Shown in pieces: positions 26,978-35,567 of a stretch of DNA of 45,467 nucleotides. A program made the translations under genes and the position numbers. The stretch covers positions 1 through 45,467 of the forward strand of contig NZ_JRGL01000122.1 of the NCBI RefSeq assembly GCF_000764655.1, written 5' to 3'. Below the pieces are notes generated by a model that saw nothing but the letters and a program-made list of their open reading frames with translations, was not told the origin of the DNA and did no database searches. Position 1 is the stretch's first letter, and the number at the start of each line of letters is the position of its first letter. This stretch comes from Aeromonas aquatica (GTDB lineage: Bacteria > Pseudomonadota > Gammaproteobacteria > Enterobacterales > Aeromonadaceae).

Positions 26978-27922
26978 ATGAGCCAACGTACCCTGCTTCT
27001 GCTCAGCCAGGACAACGCCCACTATGAACGCCTGCTCAAGGCGGCCCACCTCCCCCATCTGCGCATTCTGCGGGCCGACAACCAGAGCGAGGCCGAGAAA
27101 CTGATCGGGGAGGCCCATATCCTGATGGCTGAGCCGGCCCGCGCCAAGCCGCTGTTGCCCAAGGCCGGCAAGCTCGGCTGGCTGCAATCCACCTATGCCG
27201 GGGTCGATGTGTTGCTGGATGCCAGCAGCCGCCACGACTACCTGCTGACCAATGTGCGCGGCATCTTCGGCCCGCTGATGAGTGAGTACGTGTTCGGTCA
27301 CCTGTTCAGCCTGTCGCGCCAGTTGCCACTCTATCGTGAACAGCAGCAACAGAAGTTGTGGCAGAGCCATCCCTATCAAGGCCTGAAAGGCAAGACCCTG
27401 CTACTGCTCGGCACCGGCAGCATAGGCCAGCACATCGCCCAGACCGGCAAGCATTTCGGCATGAAGGTGCTTGGCATCAGCCACAGTGGCAATGAGAGGG
27501 CGGGCTTCGATCAGGTGTATCAGCTGCCTGCGCTGAACAAGATGCTGGCCCAGGCCGATGTCATCGTCAGCGTGTTGCCGGCAACCCGCGAGACCCGCCA
27601 TCTGTTCACCGCCGAACGCTTCAGACATTGCAAGCCGAGCGCCATCTTCTTCAACGTCGGTCGGGGCAATGCCGTGCACGAGGGGGACCTGCTGGAGGCG
27701 CTGCGTACCGAGCAAATCGCGATGGCCGTGCTGGATGTGTTCGAGCAGGAACCCCTGCCCGCCACCAGCCCGCTCTGGCACCAGCCCAATCTCATCATCA
27801 CCCCCCACAACAGCGCCTATAGCTTCCCGGAAGATGTGGCCCAGATCTTCATCCGCAACTACATCCGCTTCATCGAGGGCCAGCAGCTCGATGGCCGGAT
27901 CGACTTCGACAAGGGCTACTGA
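26978..27922 (+). CDS. D-2-hydroxyacid dehydrogenase
   Basis: The 314-aa NAD(P)-dependent oxidoreductase belongs to the glyoxylate/hydroxypyruvate reductase-like group. The Rossmann motif GTGSIG lies at residues 145-150. The catalytic arginine region FFNVGRGNAVHE, glutamate region DVFEQEPLP and histidine ITPHNS are in the usual order. The start MSQRTLLLLS at 26978 has AAGGA 8 nt upstream; an upstream ATG at 26804 would run into the DUF416 gene. The substrate is not evident. It stands alone, bounded by a terminator. Confidence 0.9.
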   Translation: MSQRTLLLLSQDNAHYERLLKAAHLPHLRILRADNQSEAEKLIGEAHILMAEPARAKPLLPKAGKLGWLQSTYAGVDVLLDASSRHDYLLTNVRGIFGPLMSEYVFGHLFSLSRQLPLYREQQQQKLWQSHPYQGLKGKTLLLLGTGSIGQHIAQTGKHFGMKVLGISHSGNERAGFDQVYQLPALNKMLAQADVIVSVLPATRETRHLFTAERFRHCKPSAIFFNVGRGNAVHEGDLLEALRTEQIAMAVLDVFEQEPLPATSPLWHQPNLIITPHNSAYSFPEDVAQIFIRNYIRFIEGQQLDGRIDFDKGY

Positions 27923-27937
27923 GCCCTGGCTGCAATG

Positions 27938-27968
27938 AAAAGGCCCCGCCAATCTGGCGGGGCCTTTT
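27938..27968. terminator. Bidirectional terminator between the dehydrogenase and mepM-like genes
   Basis: AAAAGGCCCCGCC and GGCGGGGCCTTTT form a 13-bp perfect stem with a 5-nt loop, usable from both sides. Confidence 0.92.
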
Positions 27969-27987
27969 CATATCCGGGACGGGAAAA

Positions 27988-29325
27988 TTAACCCGCCTCC
28001 ATCTCCTTGCGATAGCTCTTCACCTTGGCGAGGAACTGACGCTTGTCCTTGCCGGAGAGAGGTTCGGCCATCGGCAGCTTGACCTTCATGGGATCCACCG
28101 GACGGTTGTTGACCCGCACCTCGTAGTGCAGGTGGGCACCGGTGGAGCGACCCGTGTTGCCGGAGAGCGCAATCTTGTCCCCCATCTTCACCTTCTGGCC
28201 CGGCTTCACCAGCAACTTGCTCAGGTGCAGATAGCGGGTCATCAGGGTACGGCCATGCTTGATCACCACATAGGTACCGGCCAGCGGGTGGCGGGTCGCC
28301 TTGAGCACGACCCCATCACCGGTGGCCATGACCGCCGTCCCCACCGGCAGGGCGAAGTCGGTCCCCTCATGGGGGCGAACCTGACCCGTGATGGGATGGC
28401 GCCGGGCAGGGTTGAAGTTGGAACTGACCCGGTAACGACTGTGGGTCGGATAACGGCGGAAGCCACGCTCCAGGCTGTTCGCCTGGCCATCATAATAGTT
28501 GCCATCTTCCGACAGCCAGGCAGACACCGTCTTGCCCTGGCTGAACACCTCCACCCCCAGCAGCTGGGTGTTGCCAGTGCTCTTGCCCTCGACCGTCTCC
28601 TGCTTCACCAGCACCTTGAACTTGTCACCCTTTTGCAGATCCTTGGCGAAATTCATTCGCCACTGGAACAGGTTGGCAATTTTCTGGATGTGGTTCGCCG
28701 GGATCCCCGCATTGCGGGCGCTGACATAGAAGCTGCCGTTGATGACACCGTCATAACTCTTCTGCTGCCACTGCACCTCTTCATTGAGCATGTTGGCGCT
28801 GTAAGTGTCGTCGGTGCGCTCCAGCACCAGGGTCTGCTTGATGTTCAGGCGGATCTTGAGCTGCTGCAGTATGTTGTCCTGATCGATCAGCAACTCTATG
28901 GTCTGGCCGGGCTTGAGCCGCGCCAGATTGTTCTTGGCATCCGCATCCAGCACCTTGTAGAGGGTGGTGGTGGAGAGCCCCAGGTTGTTGAAGATGGTGG
29001 TCAGGTTCTCACCGTTGCGCACCCGGTAATCCTGCCACTGGGGGGTTGCATCGGCCGGGATGTCATCCTCCGGGGCCGCAGCCTCCACCAGTTCGTGATC
29101 CGGAATGTCGTTGAAGTCGGTGTTGTCTTCGTTGGTTGCGGTGCCAGTGGTGGCGATCGGCAACTCCAGACGCAATGGCCGCTCCAGGATGTCACCTGGG
29201 GCTGGCAATACGGCTACCGCTGACAGCGTCATGGCCGTGAGCAATAGCATGGCGTAAAAATGTTTGCGGGGAACCGGGGGTTCCCAGTTGGCAGCCTGCG
29301 CTACCAAGGGACGGAGACGTTTCAT
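27988..29325 (-). CDS. mepM: M23 murein DD-endopeptidase (MepM-like)
   Basis: MepM-type enzymes cut D-Ala-DAP cross-links so that new glycan strands can be inserted. The 445-aa protein has an N-terminal membrane anchor (about residues 22-42), an OapA/LysM-like region (about 95-150, RVRNGENLTTIFNNLGLS), a middle Csd3-like domain and a C-terminal M23 domain. The zinc ligands are intact: H319 and D323 (HEGTD) and H400 in HLHYE, with H398 as catalytic partner. AGGA precedes the ATG. It is divergent from the LapD-like gene across a 270-bp AT-rich gap in which I see no clear site. Confidence 0.93.
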   Translation of the reverse strand: MKRLRPLVAQAANWEPPVPRKHFYAMLLLTAMTLSAVAVLPAPGDILERPLRLELPIATTGTATNEDNTDFNDIPDHELVEAAAPEDDIPADATPQWQDYRVRNGENLTTIFNNLGLSTTTLYKVLDADAKNNLARLKPGQTIELLIDQDNILQQLKIRLNIKQTLVLERTDDTYSANMLNEEVQWQQKSYDGVINGSFYVSARNAGIPANHIQKIANLFQWRMNFAKDLQKGDKFKVLVKQETVEGKSTGNTQLLGVEVFSQGKTVSAWLSEDGNYYDGQANSLERGFRRYPTHSRYRVSSNFNPARRHPITGQVRPHEGTDFALPVGTAVMATGDGVVLKATRHPLAGTYVVIKHGRTLMTRYLHLSKLLVKPGQKVKMGDKIALSGNTGRSTGAHLHYEVRVNNRPVDPMKVKLPMAEPLSGKDKRQFLAKVKSYRKEMEAG

Positions 29326-29595
29326 CCGCTATCCTGTCGTTAGATCTAAGGGTGGTAGTTGTGGGTCTGTTTTTATGAGTTTTTATTATGAAAACCGAAT
29401 ATCTGGTTTTTAGACCTAAATACTTACAAAAAGTTCATAGCTATATGCACGAACCTCACATTTTATGCATAACCTCCCTGCATGGGCAGAAATGATCGTC
29501 GCTTTCAGCCATTTTTTTCTATTTTTAAGAACCGGGTCCGGTTGTTTTCGCAGCCGAATCATCAAATGTTGCAATAACATTGCCATGGAGTAGGT

Positions 29596-30894
29596 ATGTC
29601 ATTGGCCAGATTGTTAAATGTAATCATTCTGATCCTGTTCGCCATCGGTGCCATCCTGCTGTTCATGCTTGAGATCACCACGGTACGGCAATCCATCCTC
29701 GATCAGATGTCGGCCAACCTGGAGACCGCCATCACGGCGCTGGGGCTGGTGCTGCAGGGGACCCTGCTCAACGACGACAAGGTGCTGGCGGAAACCATCG
29801 TCAACGCCATGTTCGACGGCGGCTTCGTCAGCTCGGTCACCCTGCTGGACCCGGATGGTCAAATACTGTTTCAGAAGGCATTTCACACGGCTCAGCAGAA
29901 CATCCCCAGCTGGCTGCCGACCGTCGTTCACATGCCGCCGGTCAAGGTGGAGCAGGAGCTCACCGACGGCTGGCGCATCCTCGGCACCCTCACCCTCGAG
30001 GGGCACAAGGGCTATGCCTACCAGCACCTGTGGAATGCCATCAGCCGGACCGGGCTGGCCCTGCTCGGTGGTCTGGTGGTACTGACCCTCATCATCCAGT
30101 GGGTGTGCAATCGCCTGCTTCGCCCCCTCGAGGAGATCAGCCTGCAGTTGATGCAGATCCGAAAACGCCAGTTCAGCGGCAACCTGCCGACTCCCTGGTT
30201 GCGGGAACTGCAGGAGGTTGTCACCTCCATCAACCAGCTGATCTCGGAGCGCAAGCGAGACCTGCTGCAACAGCGGCTCAAGATCACCCAGCTCGGCAAG
30301 CACGATGACATTCAGGCCCAGCAACCGCTGATGGGACTGGCCGAGACCGCAAACGGCATGCATCTGCAGCACTTTGTCTCCACTCAGGGAGACATCAGGC
30401 TATACAGCCGGCTTATTCCCCGCACCCCGCCGACCACGGACAGTTCGCCCGACGAGATCCGGGCCCTGCTCAACGACTGGTTGGCCCAGAAGGCTGAGGG
30501 GATCCAGCTCCCCCTCAGCCTGCTCACTCATCCCGACTGGGCGCAGTTCGCCTCATCCCTGGCGAGCGGCAAGGGCAAGACTCTGGACTGGCGCTGGGAT
30601 CTGGCCAGCTTCCCCCCGCTGGCCGAGGAGCGGCTGACGGCGCTGCAGGCCCAAGGGGTCGAGATGGCATTCAGCAACGTGCCGATGAACAACGACAACC
30701 TGGCCAGGCTCGACCCCGTCAGGCCGGTATTCATCAGCTGTCAGCTGACCCAGACCCCCCTCTACTGGAATCTGCTCTCCCAGTGCCTGCATGCCTCCGG
30801 CTATACCCTGCTGGCAGAAGCGAGCGAAGTGAGCGACATAGACACCCTGCGCGGCTGGGGTATAGATGGTTATGCTAGCCGGGAGGCATCATGA
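29596..30894 (+). CDS. LapD-like receptor with LapD/MoxY periplasmic domain, no GGDEF, degenerate EAL
   Basis: The 432-aa inner-membrane protein has a first membrane segment (about 7-25), a periplasmic LapD/MoxY-type domain (26-152), a second segment (about 153-170) and a HAMP domain (171-223, CNRLLRPLEEISLQL). DGWRILG places a Trp at 126, where LapD has the Trp needed to hold LapG. Canonical LapD then has GGDEF and EAL domains (about 650 aa). Here no GGDEF exists, and residues 265-428 look like a shortened EAL: RLYSRLIPR replaces the ExxxR region, AEASE (407-411) replaces AEGVE, and WGIDGYAS ends it. c-di-GMP binding is doubtful. GGAG lies 6 nt before the ATG. The TAXI gene overlaps its stop. 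Confidence 0.82.
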   Translation: MSLARLLNVIILILFAIGAILLFMLEITTVRQSILDQMSANLETAITALGLVLQGTLLNDDKVLAETIVNAMFDGGFVSSVTLLDPDGQILFQKAFHTAQQNIPSWLPTVVHMPPVKVEQELTDGWRILGTLTLEGHKGYAYQHLWNAISRTGLALLGGLVVLTLIIQWVCNRLLRPLEEISLQLMQIRKRQFSGNLPTPWLRELQEVVTSINQLISERKRDLLQQRLKITQLGKHDDIQAQQPLMGLAETANGMHLQHFVSTQGDIRLYSRLIPRTPPTTDSSPDEIRALLNDWLAQKAEGIQLPLSLLTHPDWAQFASSLASGKGKTLDWRWDLASFPPLAEERLTALQAQGVEMAFSNVPMNNDNLARLDPVRPVFISCQLTQTPLYWNLLSQCLHASGYTLLAEASEVSDIDTLRGWGIDGYASREAS

Positions 30895-31826
30895 GAGCTT
30901 TTCTGCTGTTACTTGCCCTGTTGTGGCAACCCGGCTCGCACGCCGCCACCATAGCCACGGGTGGCGAGCAGGGTATTTATTACCAGATCATCAAGGAGTT
31001 CTGCCGACTGGCCGGCAAGAGTGACCCGGATCTGCAATGCAAACTGCAGGCCAGCTCAGGCTCCATCGAGAATCTGCGTCTGCTGCAAACGGGAGAGATC
31101 CCCTACGCCCTCGTCCAATCTGACTGGCTCTATCAGGCCAGTCATGGCATCGGACCTTTTGCCAAGCAACCCCAACCCGAGCTGCGGGCACTCTTCGCGA
31201 CTCATGCCGAGCCTTTCACCATAGTAGTGCGGGCCGACGGCGACCTCACCACACTGGATCAGCTCAAGCTGGCCCCCATCGATATGGGGCTGAAGAGTTC
31301 GGGTACCCGCCAGACTGCCCTGGCACTGTTTTCTGCCATGGGTGTAAAGGAGCAGGATCTGGATCTGAAGAGCGTGGCCAACCTGGCCGAGGCGCTGTGC
31401 AGCAAGCAGATCGATGCCTATGGACTGGTGATGGGGCATCCGAACCGGATCGTATTGGAGACTGCCAAGCGCTGCGCCATCAGCTTTTTACCCATCGATG
31501 GGCCGGTTCGGGAGCAACTGTTGAAGGGGGTGACGTTCTATCAACGCAGTCAAGTGCCAGCCCGCATCTACCCGGGCAATCTGAAAGCCACCCCCACCTT
31601 CGCCATCGCCGCCACCCTGGTCACCAATGGCACCACGCCAGATGCTGATGTCTATCGTCTGACCAAGGCGATGCTGAGCCAGCAAACCAGCTTCAACGAG
31701 CAGACCTACGGCTACGCCAACCTGTTCCACAAGGCGCGCAACAAGATAGGTCCGGTGCTGAGTGTCGAGCAGCATCCGGGGGCGACAAAGTATTTCGAGG
31801 AATTGAAAACGGCGGGCAAGCTATAG
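30891..31826 (+). CDS. Orphan TAXI-family periplasmic solute-binding protein
   Basis: The 311-aa protein has a signal peptide (residues 1-18, ending SHAA). It begins with ATIATGGEQGIYYQ, the typical TAXI strand and loop, followed by SSGSIENLRLLQTGEIPYALVQSD. TAXI proteins usually feed TRAP transporters, but no TRAP membrane genes are near. The ATG overlaps the stop of the LapD-like gene (ATGA), so the two are translationally coupled. Four cysteines (near 36, 48, 163 and 184) could form disulfides. A sensory role, presenting a ligand to the LapD-like receptor, is inferred. The gene ends inside CTATAG shared with lapG. Confidence 0.87.
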   Translation: MRAFLLLLALLWQPGSHAATIATGGEQGIYYQIIKEFCRLAGKSDPDLQCKLQASSGSIENLRLLQTGEIPYALVQSDWLYQASHGIGPFAKQPQPELRALFATHAEPFTIVVRADGDLTTLDQLKLAPIDMGLKSSGTRQTALALFSAMGVKEQDLDLKSVANLAEALCSKQIDAYGLVMGHPNRIVLETAKRCAISFLPIDGPVREQLLKGVTFYQRSQVPARIYPGNLKATPTFAIAATLVTNGTTPDADVYRLTKAMLSQQTSFNEQTYGYANLFHKARNKIGPVLSVEQHPGATKYFEELKTAGKL

Positions 31827-32492
31827 CTGACGGCGGGGGGTACGCAGATGCTCGCTGGAGAAGCGGCTCTGCATCGAGGTCCATTGCGTCAGGCGATCGG
31901 CGCTGCCAGCCAGTGTTCCCTCGCGCCGTGACTTCATGACCCAGATACTCTTGGCATCGAAGCTATAAACGGGTTGCAGATCGTTGCGCTTGCTGCCGGG
32001 CAGAATACGGCCGTTGATGTTGTCGAGTACCATGGGATCGGACTTGGTGGTCGAGAAGTAGAGCGTCACCATGTGAAACTGGTTGTACCGAATGGCCTTC
32101 ACGTAGGCCAACCGCAGCTTCTTCTCATCGACCCCAAGCTCCATCAGGGTGTAGTACTTGGAGATACTGTAATCCTCGCAGTCCCCTCCCCGGGCGCCGA
32201 TAAACTCCAGCGGATTGGCCCAGTAATCTTCCTCTCCCCACAGCTTGGGATCGTCGCTGTAGGTCAGATTGTTGAAGTAGTTGTTCACCAGCTCCAGCTT
32301 CTGCTGATCCGTGGTGCCCGCTCTGGGTGTGAGCAGCCGGGAAAACGCCTCGGCCCGCTGCAATGCCCGGCCACCGTAAACCTCCTGCAACTTGGCCTTC
32401 AGCTCAGGGCTGGCAATGTAACTGGAGAGCTGGGAAGCCTGCAACGGGGTACAGCTCAATGCCGCGATGCAGGCAGGGACAATCCATTTCAT
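31821..32492 (-). CDS. lapG: Periplasmic cysteine protease LapG (transglutaminase-like)
   Basis: LapG cleaves the N-terminus of large RTX-type adhesins to release cells from biofilm, and LapD holds it inactive. The 223-aa protein from the ATG at 32492 has a signal peptide (1-19). The BTLCP catalytic triad is Cys105 (GGDCEDYS), His140 (QFHMV) and Asp157 (VLDNI), with nearly the same spacing as Pseudomonas fluorescens LapG (135/172/189). The acidic DCED segment fits the calcium site. GGAG lies 8 nt upstream. No adhesin gene is in the window. It is convergent with the TAXI gene, overlapping by 6 bp. Confidence 0.93.
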   Translation of the reverse strand: MKWIVPACIAALSCTPLQASQLSSYIASPELKAKLQEVYGGRALQRAEAFSRLLTPRAGTTDQQKLELVNNYFNNLTYSDDPKLWGEEDYWANPLEFIGARGGDCEDYSISKYYTLMELGVDEKKLRLAYVKAIRYNQFHMVTLYFSTTKSDPMVLDNINGRILPGSKRNDLQPVYSFDAKSIWVMKSRREGTLAGSADRLTQWTSMQSRFSSEHLRTPRRQL

Positions 32493-32566
32493 ACCGAACA
32501 CTCCATTTCATACGCTGGAGGTCAGTATAGTCAGCCCTGACGGTCAGATGACCACGGTCGCCACCT

Positions 32567-33472
32567 TTAGCGGCACTCGGCAAAGGCATCGGCCAGTTGC
32601 TGCATGAATTGCGGATAACCATCGGGACCGAGCGGCACCTGTTCGCCTACCTCATCCAGCAGCAACACCTTGGCCCCCGTATTGCGAGCGACCGACTCGA
32701 TCACCGCCGGCGAGAACTGTGGCTCGGCATAGATGCAGCTCGCCTGCTTCTCCTCCAGCGCCTTGCGGATCTCCACCAGCGTCTTGGCCCCCGGGCGGCG
32801 CTCCGGGCTCACGGTGAAGTGCCCCTTGGATCTCATGCCGTAATGACGCTCCCAGTAACCATAGGCTTCGTGGAAGACGAAATACCCCCTCTGGTTCACC
32901 GCCGTCATCTGCCCGGAAATGAGCTTGTCCTTGGCCTCCACCTTGGCCTTGAAGGCCAACAAGTTGGCGCGATAACGTTCGGCATTGGCCGGATCCTGGG
33001 CACTCAGAGTCTCGCTCAGCGCACCGGCGATGACCAGTGCCTGGGTCGGCCCCAGCCAGATGTGAGGGTCGACCCCTTCGTGATGATGCCCCTCGTGCCC
33101 GTCATGGTCATGATCTTCGTCGGCATGCTCCTCATGCCCGGTCTGCTTGCTGTAGTCGAACAGCGGCATGCCCTGAACCTTGGTCAGGGTCAGCACATGG
33201 GGATGCTTGGCCAGCGGCTTGGCCATGAAGCCTTCCAGCTCCGGGCCGACCCAGACCACCAAATCGGCGTCGTTGATGCTGCGGATGTCGGAAGGACGCA
33301 GGGCGAAGTCATGGGGAGAGGCACCGGTCGGCAGCAACACCTTGGGTTCACTCACGCCGTCGGTGATGGCGGCCGCGATAAAGCCGAGGGGTTTGATGGT
33401 GGTCAGCACCTCGAGGGCACGAACAGGCAGACTCACCACCAGCAAGGCAGTGATCAGGGTAAGAATTCGCAT
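32567..33472 (-). CDS. znuA: Zinc ABC transporter substrate-binding protein ZnuA
   Basis: ZnuA captures zinc in the periplasm for the ZnuBC transporter. From the ATG at 33472 the protein has 301 aa with a signal peptide (1-18). The cluster A-I features are visible: an early His ligand in GASPHDFALRPSD, a charged His/Asp/Glu-rich loop (about residues 112-134, with DHDHDGHEGHHHEG) and a second ligand in VDPHIWLGP. Longer readings upstream would cross the Zur boxes and znuC start and are rejected. It is divergent from znuCB. Confidence 0.95.
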   Translation of the reverse strand: MRILTLITALLVVSLPVRALEVLTTIKPLGFIAAAITDGVSEPKVLLPTGASPHDFALRPSDIRSINDADLVVWVGPELEGFMAKPLAKHPHVLTLTKVQGMPLFDYSKQTGHEEHADEDHDHDGHEGHHHEGVDPHIWLGPTQALVIAGALSETLSAQDPANAERYRANLLAFKAKVEAKDKLISGQMTAVNQRGYFVFHEAYGYWERHYGMRSKGHFTVSPERRPGAKTLVEIRKALEEKQASCIYAEPQFSPAVIESVARNTGAKVLLLDEVGEQVPLGPDGYPQFMQQLADAFAECR

Positions 33473-33497
33473 AGGGGTCTCGTCAGGAAGTGAGTGT

Positions 33498-33537
33498 GTG
33501 ATAATATAACAAACCAATGCTGTTGTTATATTATAAC
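33498..33537. promoter_or_regulatory. Two Zur-like boxes between znuA and znuC
   Basis: GTTATATTATAAC (33525-33537) is a perfect 13-bp palindrome matching the core of the gammaproteobacterial Zur box. GTGATAATATAAC (33498-33510) differs from that core at one position of the arms. The centres are 27 bp apart, one nearer each divergent gene, as expected for joint zinc repression. Confidence 0.8.
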
Positions 33538-33566
33538 TCTCACAGGCTGTAAACCCCGGAGCTGTC

Positions 33567-34331
33567 ATGACCCAACTGGTGGAGCTGAAAGATGTCTGTC
33601 TCTCGTTCGACGGACGATCCGTGCTCGACAAGGTCTCCTTTACCCTGAACAAAGGCAAAATCACCACCCTGGTCGGCCCAAACGGGGCAGGCAAGAGCAC
33701 CCTGAGCAAGCTGGTGCTGGGCCTGCTCAGCCCGGACTCCGGCCAGATCCTGCGCCGTCGCGATCTGCGGGTCGGCTATGTGCCCCAGCGCCTCTATCTG
33801 GATCCCACCCTGCCGCTGACGGTGCGCCGCTTCCTGCAGCTTGGCAAGAACGGCCGTCTCTCCATCGACGAGGCGCTGAACCGGGTCGGGGCCCAGGAGC
33901 TGCTGGACAACCGGATGCAGAAACTCTCAGGTGGCGAGATGCAGCGGGTGCTGCTGGCCCGCGCCCTGCTGGTCAAACCCGAGCTGCTGGTGCTGGACGA
34001 GCCGGTACAGGGGGTCGATATCAGCGGCCAGATCGAGCTCTACGCCCTCATCGGCCAACTCGCCGCTGAGCTCAACTGCGCCGTGCTGATGGTCTCACAC
34101 GACCTGCACCTGGTGATGGCCAGCACCCACGAGGTGATCTGCCTCAATCGCCATGTCTGCTGTCACGGCGAGCCGGAGAGCGTGGCCCGTCACCCGGAAT
34201 TCGCCCGCCTGTTCGGGCGGCCGGAACAGGAGGTGCTGGCGGTCTACACCCACCATCACCACTGCGACGGCGAACACCATCATCATGAACCCCAGGCGCC
34301 CGTCATCCGCCTGCCCTCTCGCAAGCAATAG
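33567..34331 (+). CDS. znuC: Zinc ABC transporter ATP-binding protein ZnuC
   Basis: This is the ATPase of the zinc importer. The 254-aa protein has Walker [10 protein letters not shown] (37-45), the signature LSGGEMQRV, Walker [13 protein letters not shown] and the switch His in VSHDLHLV. The C-terminal tail is rich in histidine ([13 protein letters not shown]), a feature shared with other ZnuC proteins and a likely metal-sensing or metal-binding tail. znuB follows after 9 bp. Confidence 0.96.
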   Translation: MTQLVELKDVCLSFDGRSVLDKVSFTLNKGKITTLVGPNGAGKSTLSKLVLGLLSPDSGQILRRRDLRVGYVPQRLYLDPTLPLTVRRFLQLGKNGRLSIDEALNRVGAQELLDNRMQKLSGGEMQRVLLARALLVKPELLVLDEPVQGVDISGQIELYALIGQLAAELNCAVLMVSHDLHLVMASTHEVICLNRHVCCHGEPESVARHPEFARLFGRPEQEVLAVYTHHHHCDGEHHHHEPQAPVIRLPSRKQ

Positions 34332-34340
34332 GACATTCCA

Positions 34341-35120
34341 GTGGACAGCTTTTTGTTATATGCCCTCGCGGCCGGCCTCGGCATCGCCCTGCTGGCCGGC
34401 CCCCTCGGCAGCTTCGTGGTGTGGCGCAAGATGGCCTATTTTGGCGACACCCTCTCCCATGCCTGCCTGTTTGGCATAGCGCTGGGGATACTGCTGCAGG
34501 TCGACCTCACCCTGGCGGTCGTCGTCTGCTGCCTCGCCATGGCCATGCTGCTAGTCATCATGAGCCGCAATCAGCAGGTCGCCACCGACACCCTGCTCGG
34601 CATTCTGGCTCACAGCGCCCTGTCGCTCGGTCTGGTCACCCTGAGTTTCATGGACAACGTGCGGGTGGACCTGATGGCCTACCTGTTCGGCGATCTGCTC
34701 TCGGTGCAACCCATGGATCTGCTCTGGATCTACGGCGGCGGCGCCCTGGTGTTGCTCACCCTGTGGCGGCTCTGGGATCCCCTGCTCTCCATGACCATCT
34801 CCGAGGAGCTGGCGCGGGTGGAAGGGGTGCGGGTCGACGTGTTGCGCTGCGTGCTGATGCTGCTGATCGGGCTGGTGATCGCGGTGGCGATGAAGTTTGT
34901 CGGCGCCCTCATCATCACCTCCTTGCTGATCATTCCCGCCGCCACCGCCCGGCGCTTCAGCCAGACGCCGGAGCAGATGGCGGGCCTGGCGGCCCTGATA
35001 GGTTGCCTGGCGGTGCTGGGGGGGCTCAGTCTCTCCTGGTATCAGGACACCCCTGCCGGCCCCTCGGTCGTAGTCTGTGCCACCAGCCTGTTTGTGCTCA
35101 GTCAGTTCAAGAAAGCCTGA
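34341..35120 (+). CDS. znuB: Zinc ABC transporter permease ZnuB
   Basis: This is the membrane permease of ZnuABC. The 259-aa protein has about eight hydrophobic helices. The motifs [15 protein letters not shown] near residue 35 and [20 protein letters not shown] near 190 are typical of the ABC-3 family. It ends at the first of four tandem copies of its own last 19 codons ([19 protein letters not shown]), so the true stop is the first TGA at 35120. Readings that continue through the repeats are only frame-shifted or upstream-started shadows. Confidence 0.95.
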   Translation: MDSFLLYALAAGLGIALLAGPLGSFVVWRKMAYFGDTLSHACLFGIALGILLQVDLTLAVVVCCLAMAMLLVIMSRNQQVATDTLLGILAHSALSLGLVTLSFMDNVRVDLMAYLFGDLLSVQPMDLLWIYGGGALVLLTLWRLWDPLLSMTISEELARVEGVRVDVLRCVLMLLIGLVIAVAMKFVGALIITSLLIIPAATARRFSQTPEQMAGLAALIGCLAVLGGLSLSWYQDTPAGPSVVVCATSLFVLSQFKKA

Positions 35121-35441
35121 ATCTCGGGTGGCCTGATCGTTGCTGTCAGGCCACTCCCAATCTCGGCCCCTCGGTCGTGGTCTGTACCACCAGCCTGTTT
35201 GTGCTCAGTCAGTTCAAGAAAGCCTGAATCTCGGGTGGCCTGATCGTTGCTATCAGGCCACTCCCAATCTCGGCCCCCCGGTCGTGGTCTGTGCCACCAG
35301 CCTGTTTGTGCCCAGTCAGTTCAAGAAAGCCTGAATCTCGGGTGGCCTGATCGTTGCTATCAGGCCACTCCCAATCTCGGCCCCCCGGTCGTGGTCTGCG
35401 CCACCAGCCGGTTTGTGCTGAATCAGTTCAAGCGAGCATAG
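35058..35441 (+). repeat. Four 107-bp-spaced copies of the znuB 3' end with hairpin spacer
   Basis: Units start at 35058, 35165, 35272 and 35379. Each holds the last 19-21 codons of znuB with its stop codon. Units 1-3 also hold a 44-nt spacer with a 10-bp stem (GTGGCCTGAT/ATCAGGCCAC) and no T run. Units 1-3 differ at only a few bases. Unit 4 lacks the spacer and is more diverged (SRFVLNQFKRA, TAG stop). Units 2-4 lie beyond the znuB stop and carry amino-acid-changing differences, so they are not translated as genes. The remaining 35442-35567 shows nothing recognisable. Confidence 0.95.
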
Positions 35442-35567
35442 AAGGCACGAGACCGGACAGCGACAATGACCATCGCCATTCCGTCCCATGGCAAAAACCT
35501 TCAATAAAACCTTCCTTAGCAGCCAATTACAGTAGTTTAATCTCAACAAAGCAGGACAAACCACCGT

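Noticed and set aside
34421..35441. Open frames running through the znuB repeat units
   Set aside because: They are either out-of-frame shadows of znuB or start inside the repeats. The real znuB stops at 35120, and the distal units carry non-conservative changes.
35121..35441. Integron attC-like array for the znuB repeats
   Set aside because: Units contain a coding 3' end and a simple hairpin; there are no R'/R'' type core sites or cassette genes.
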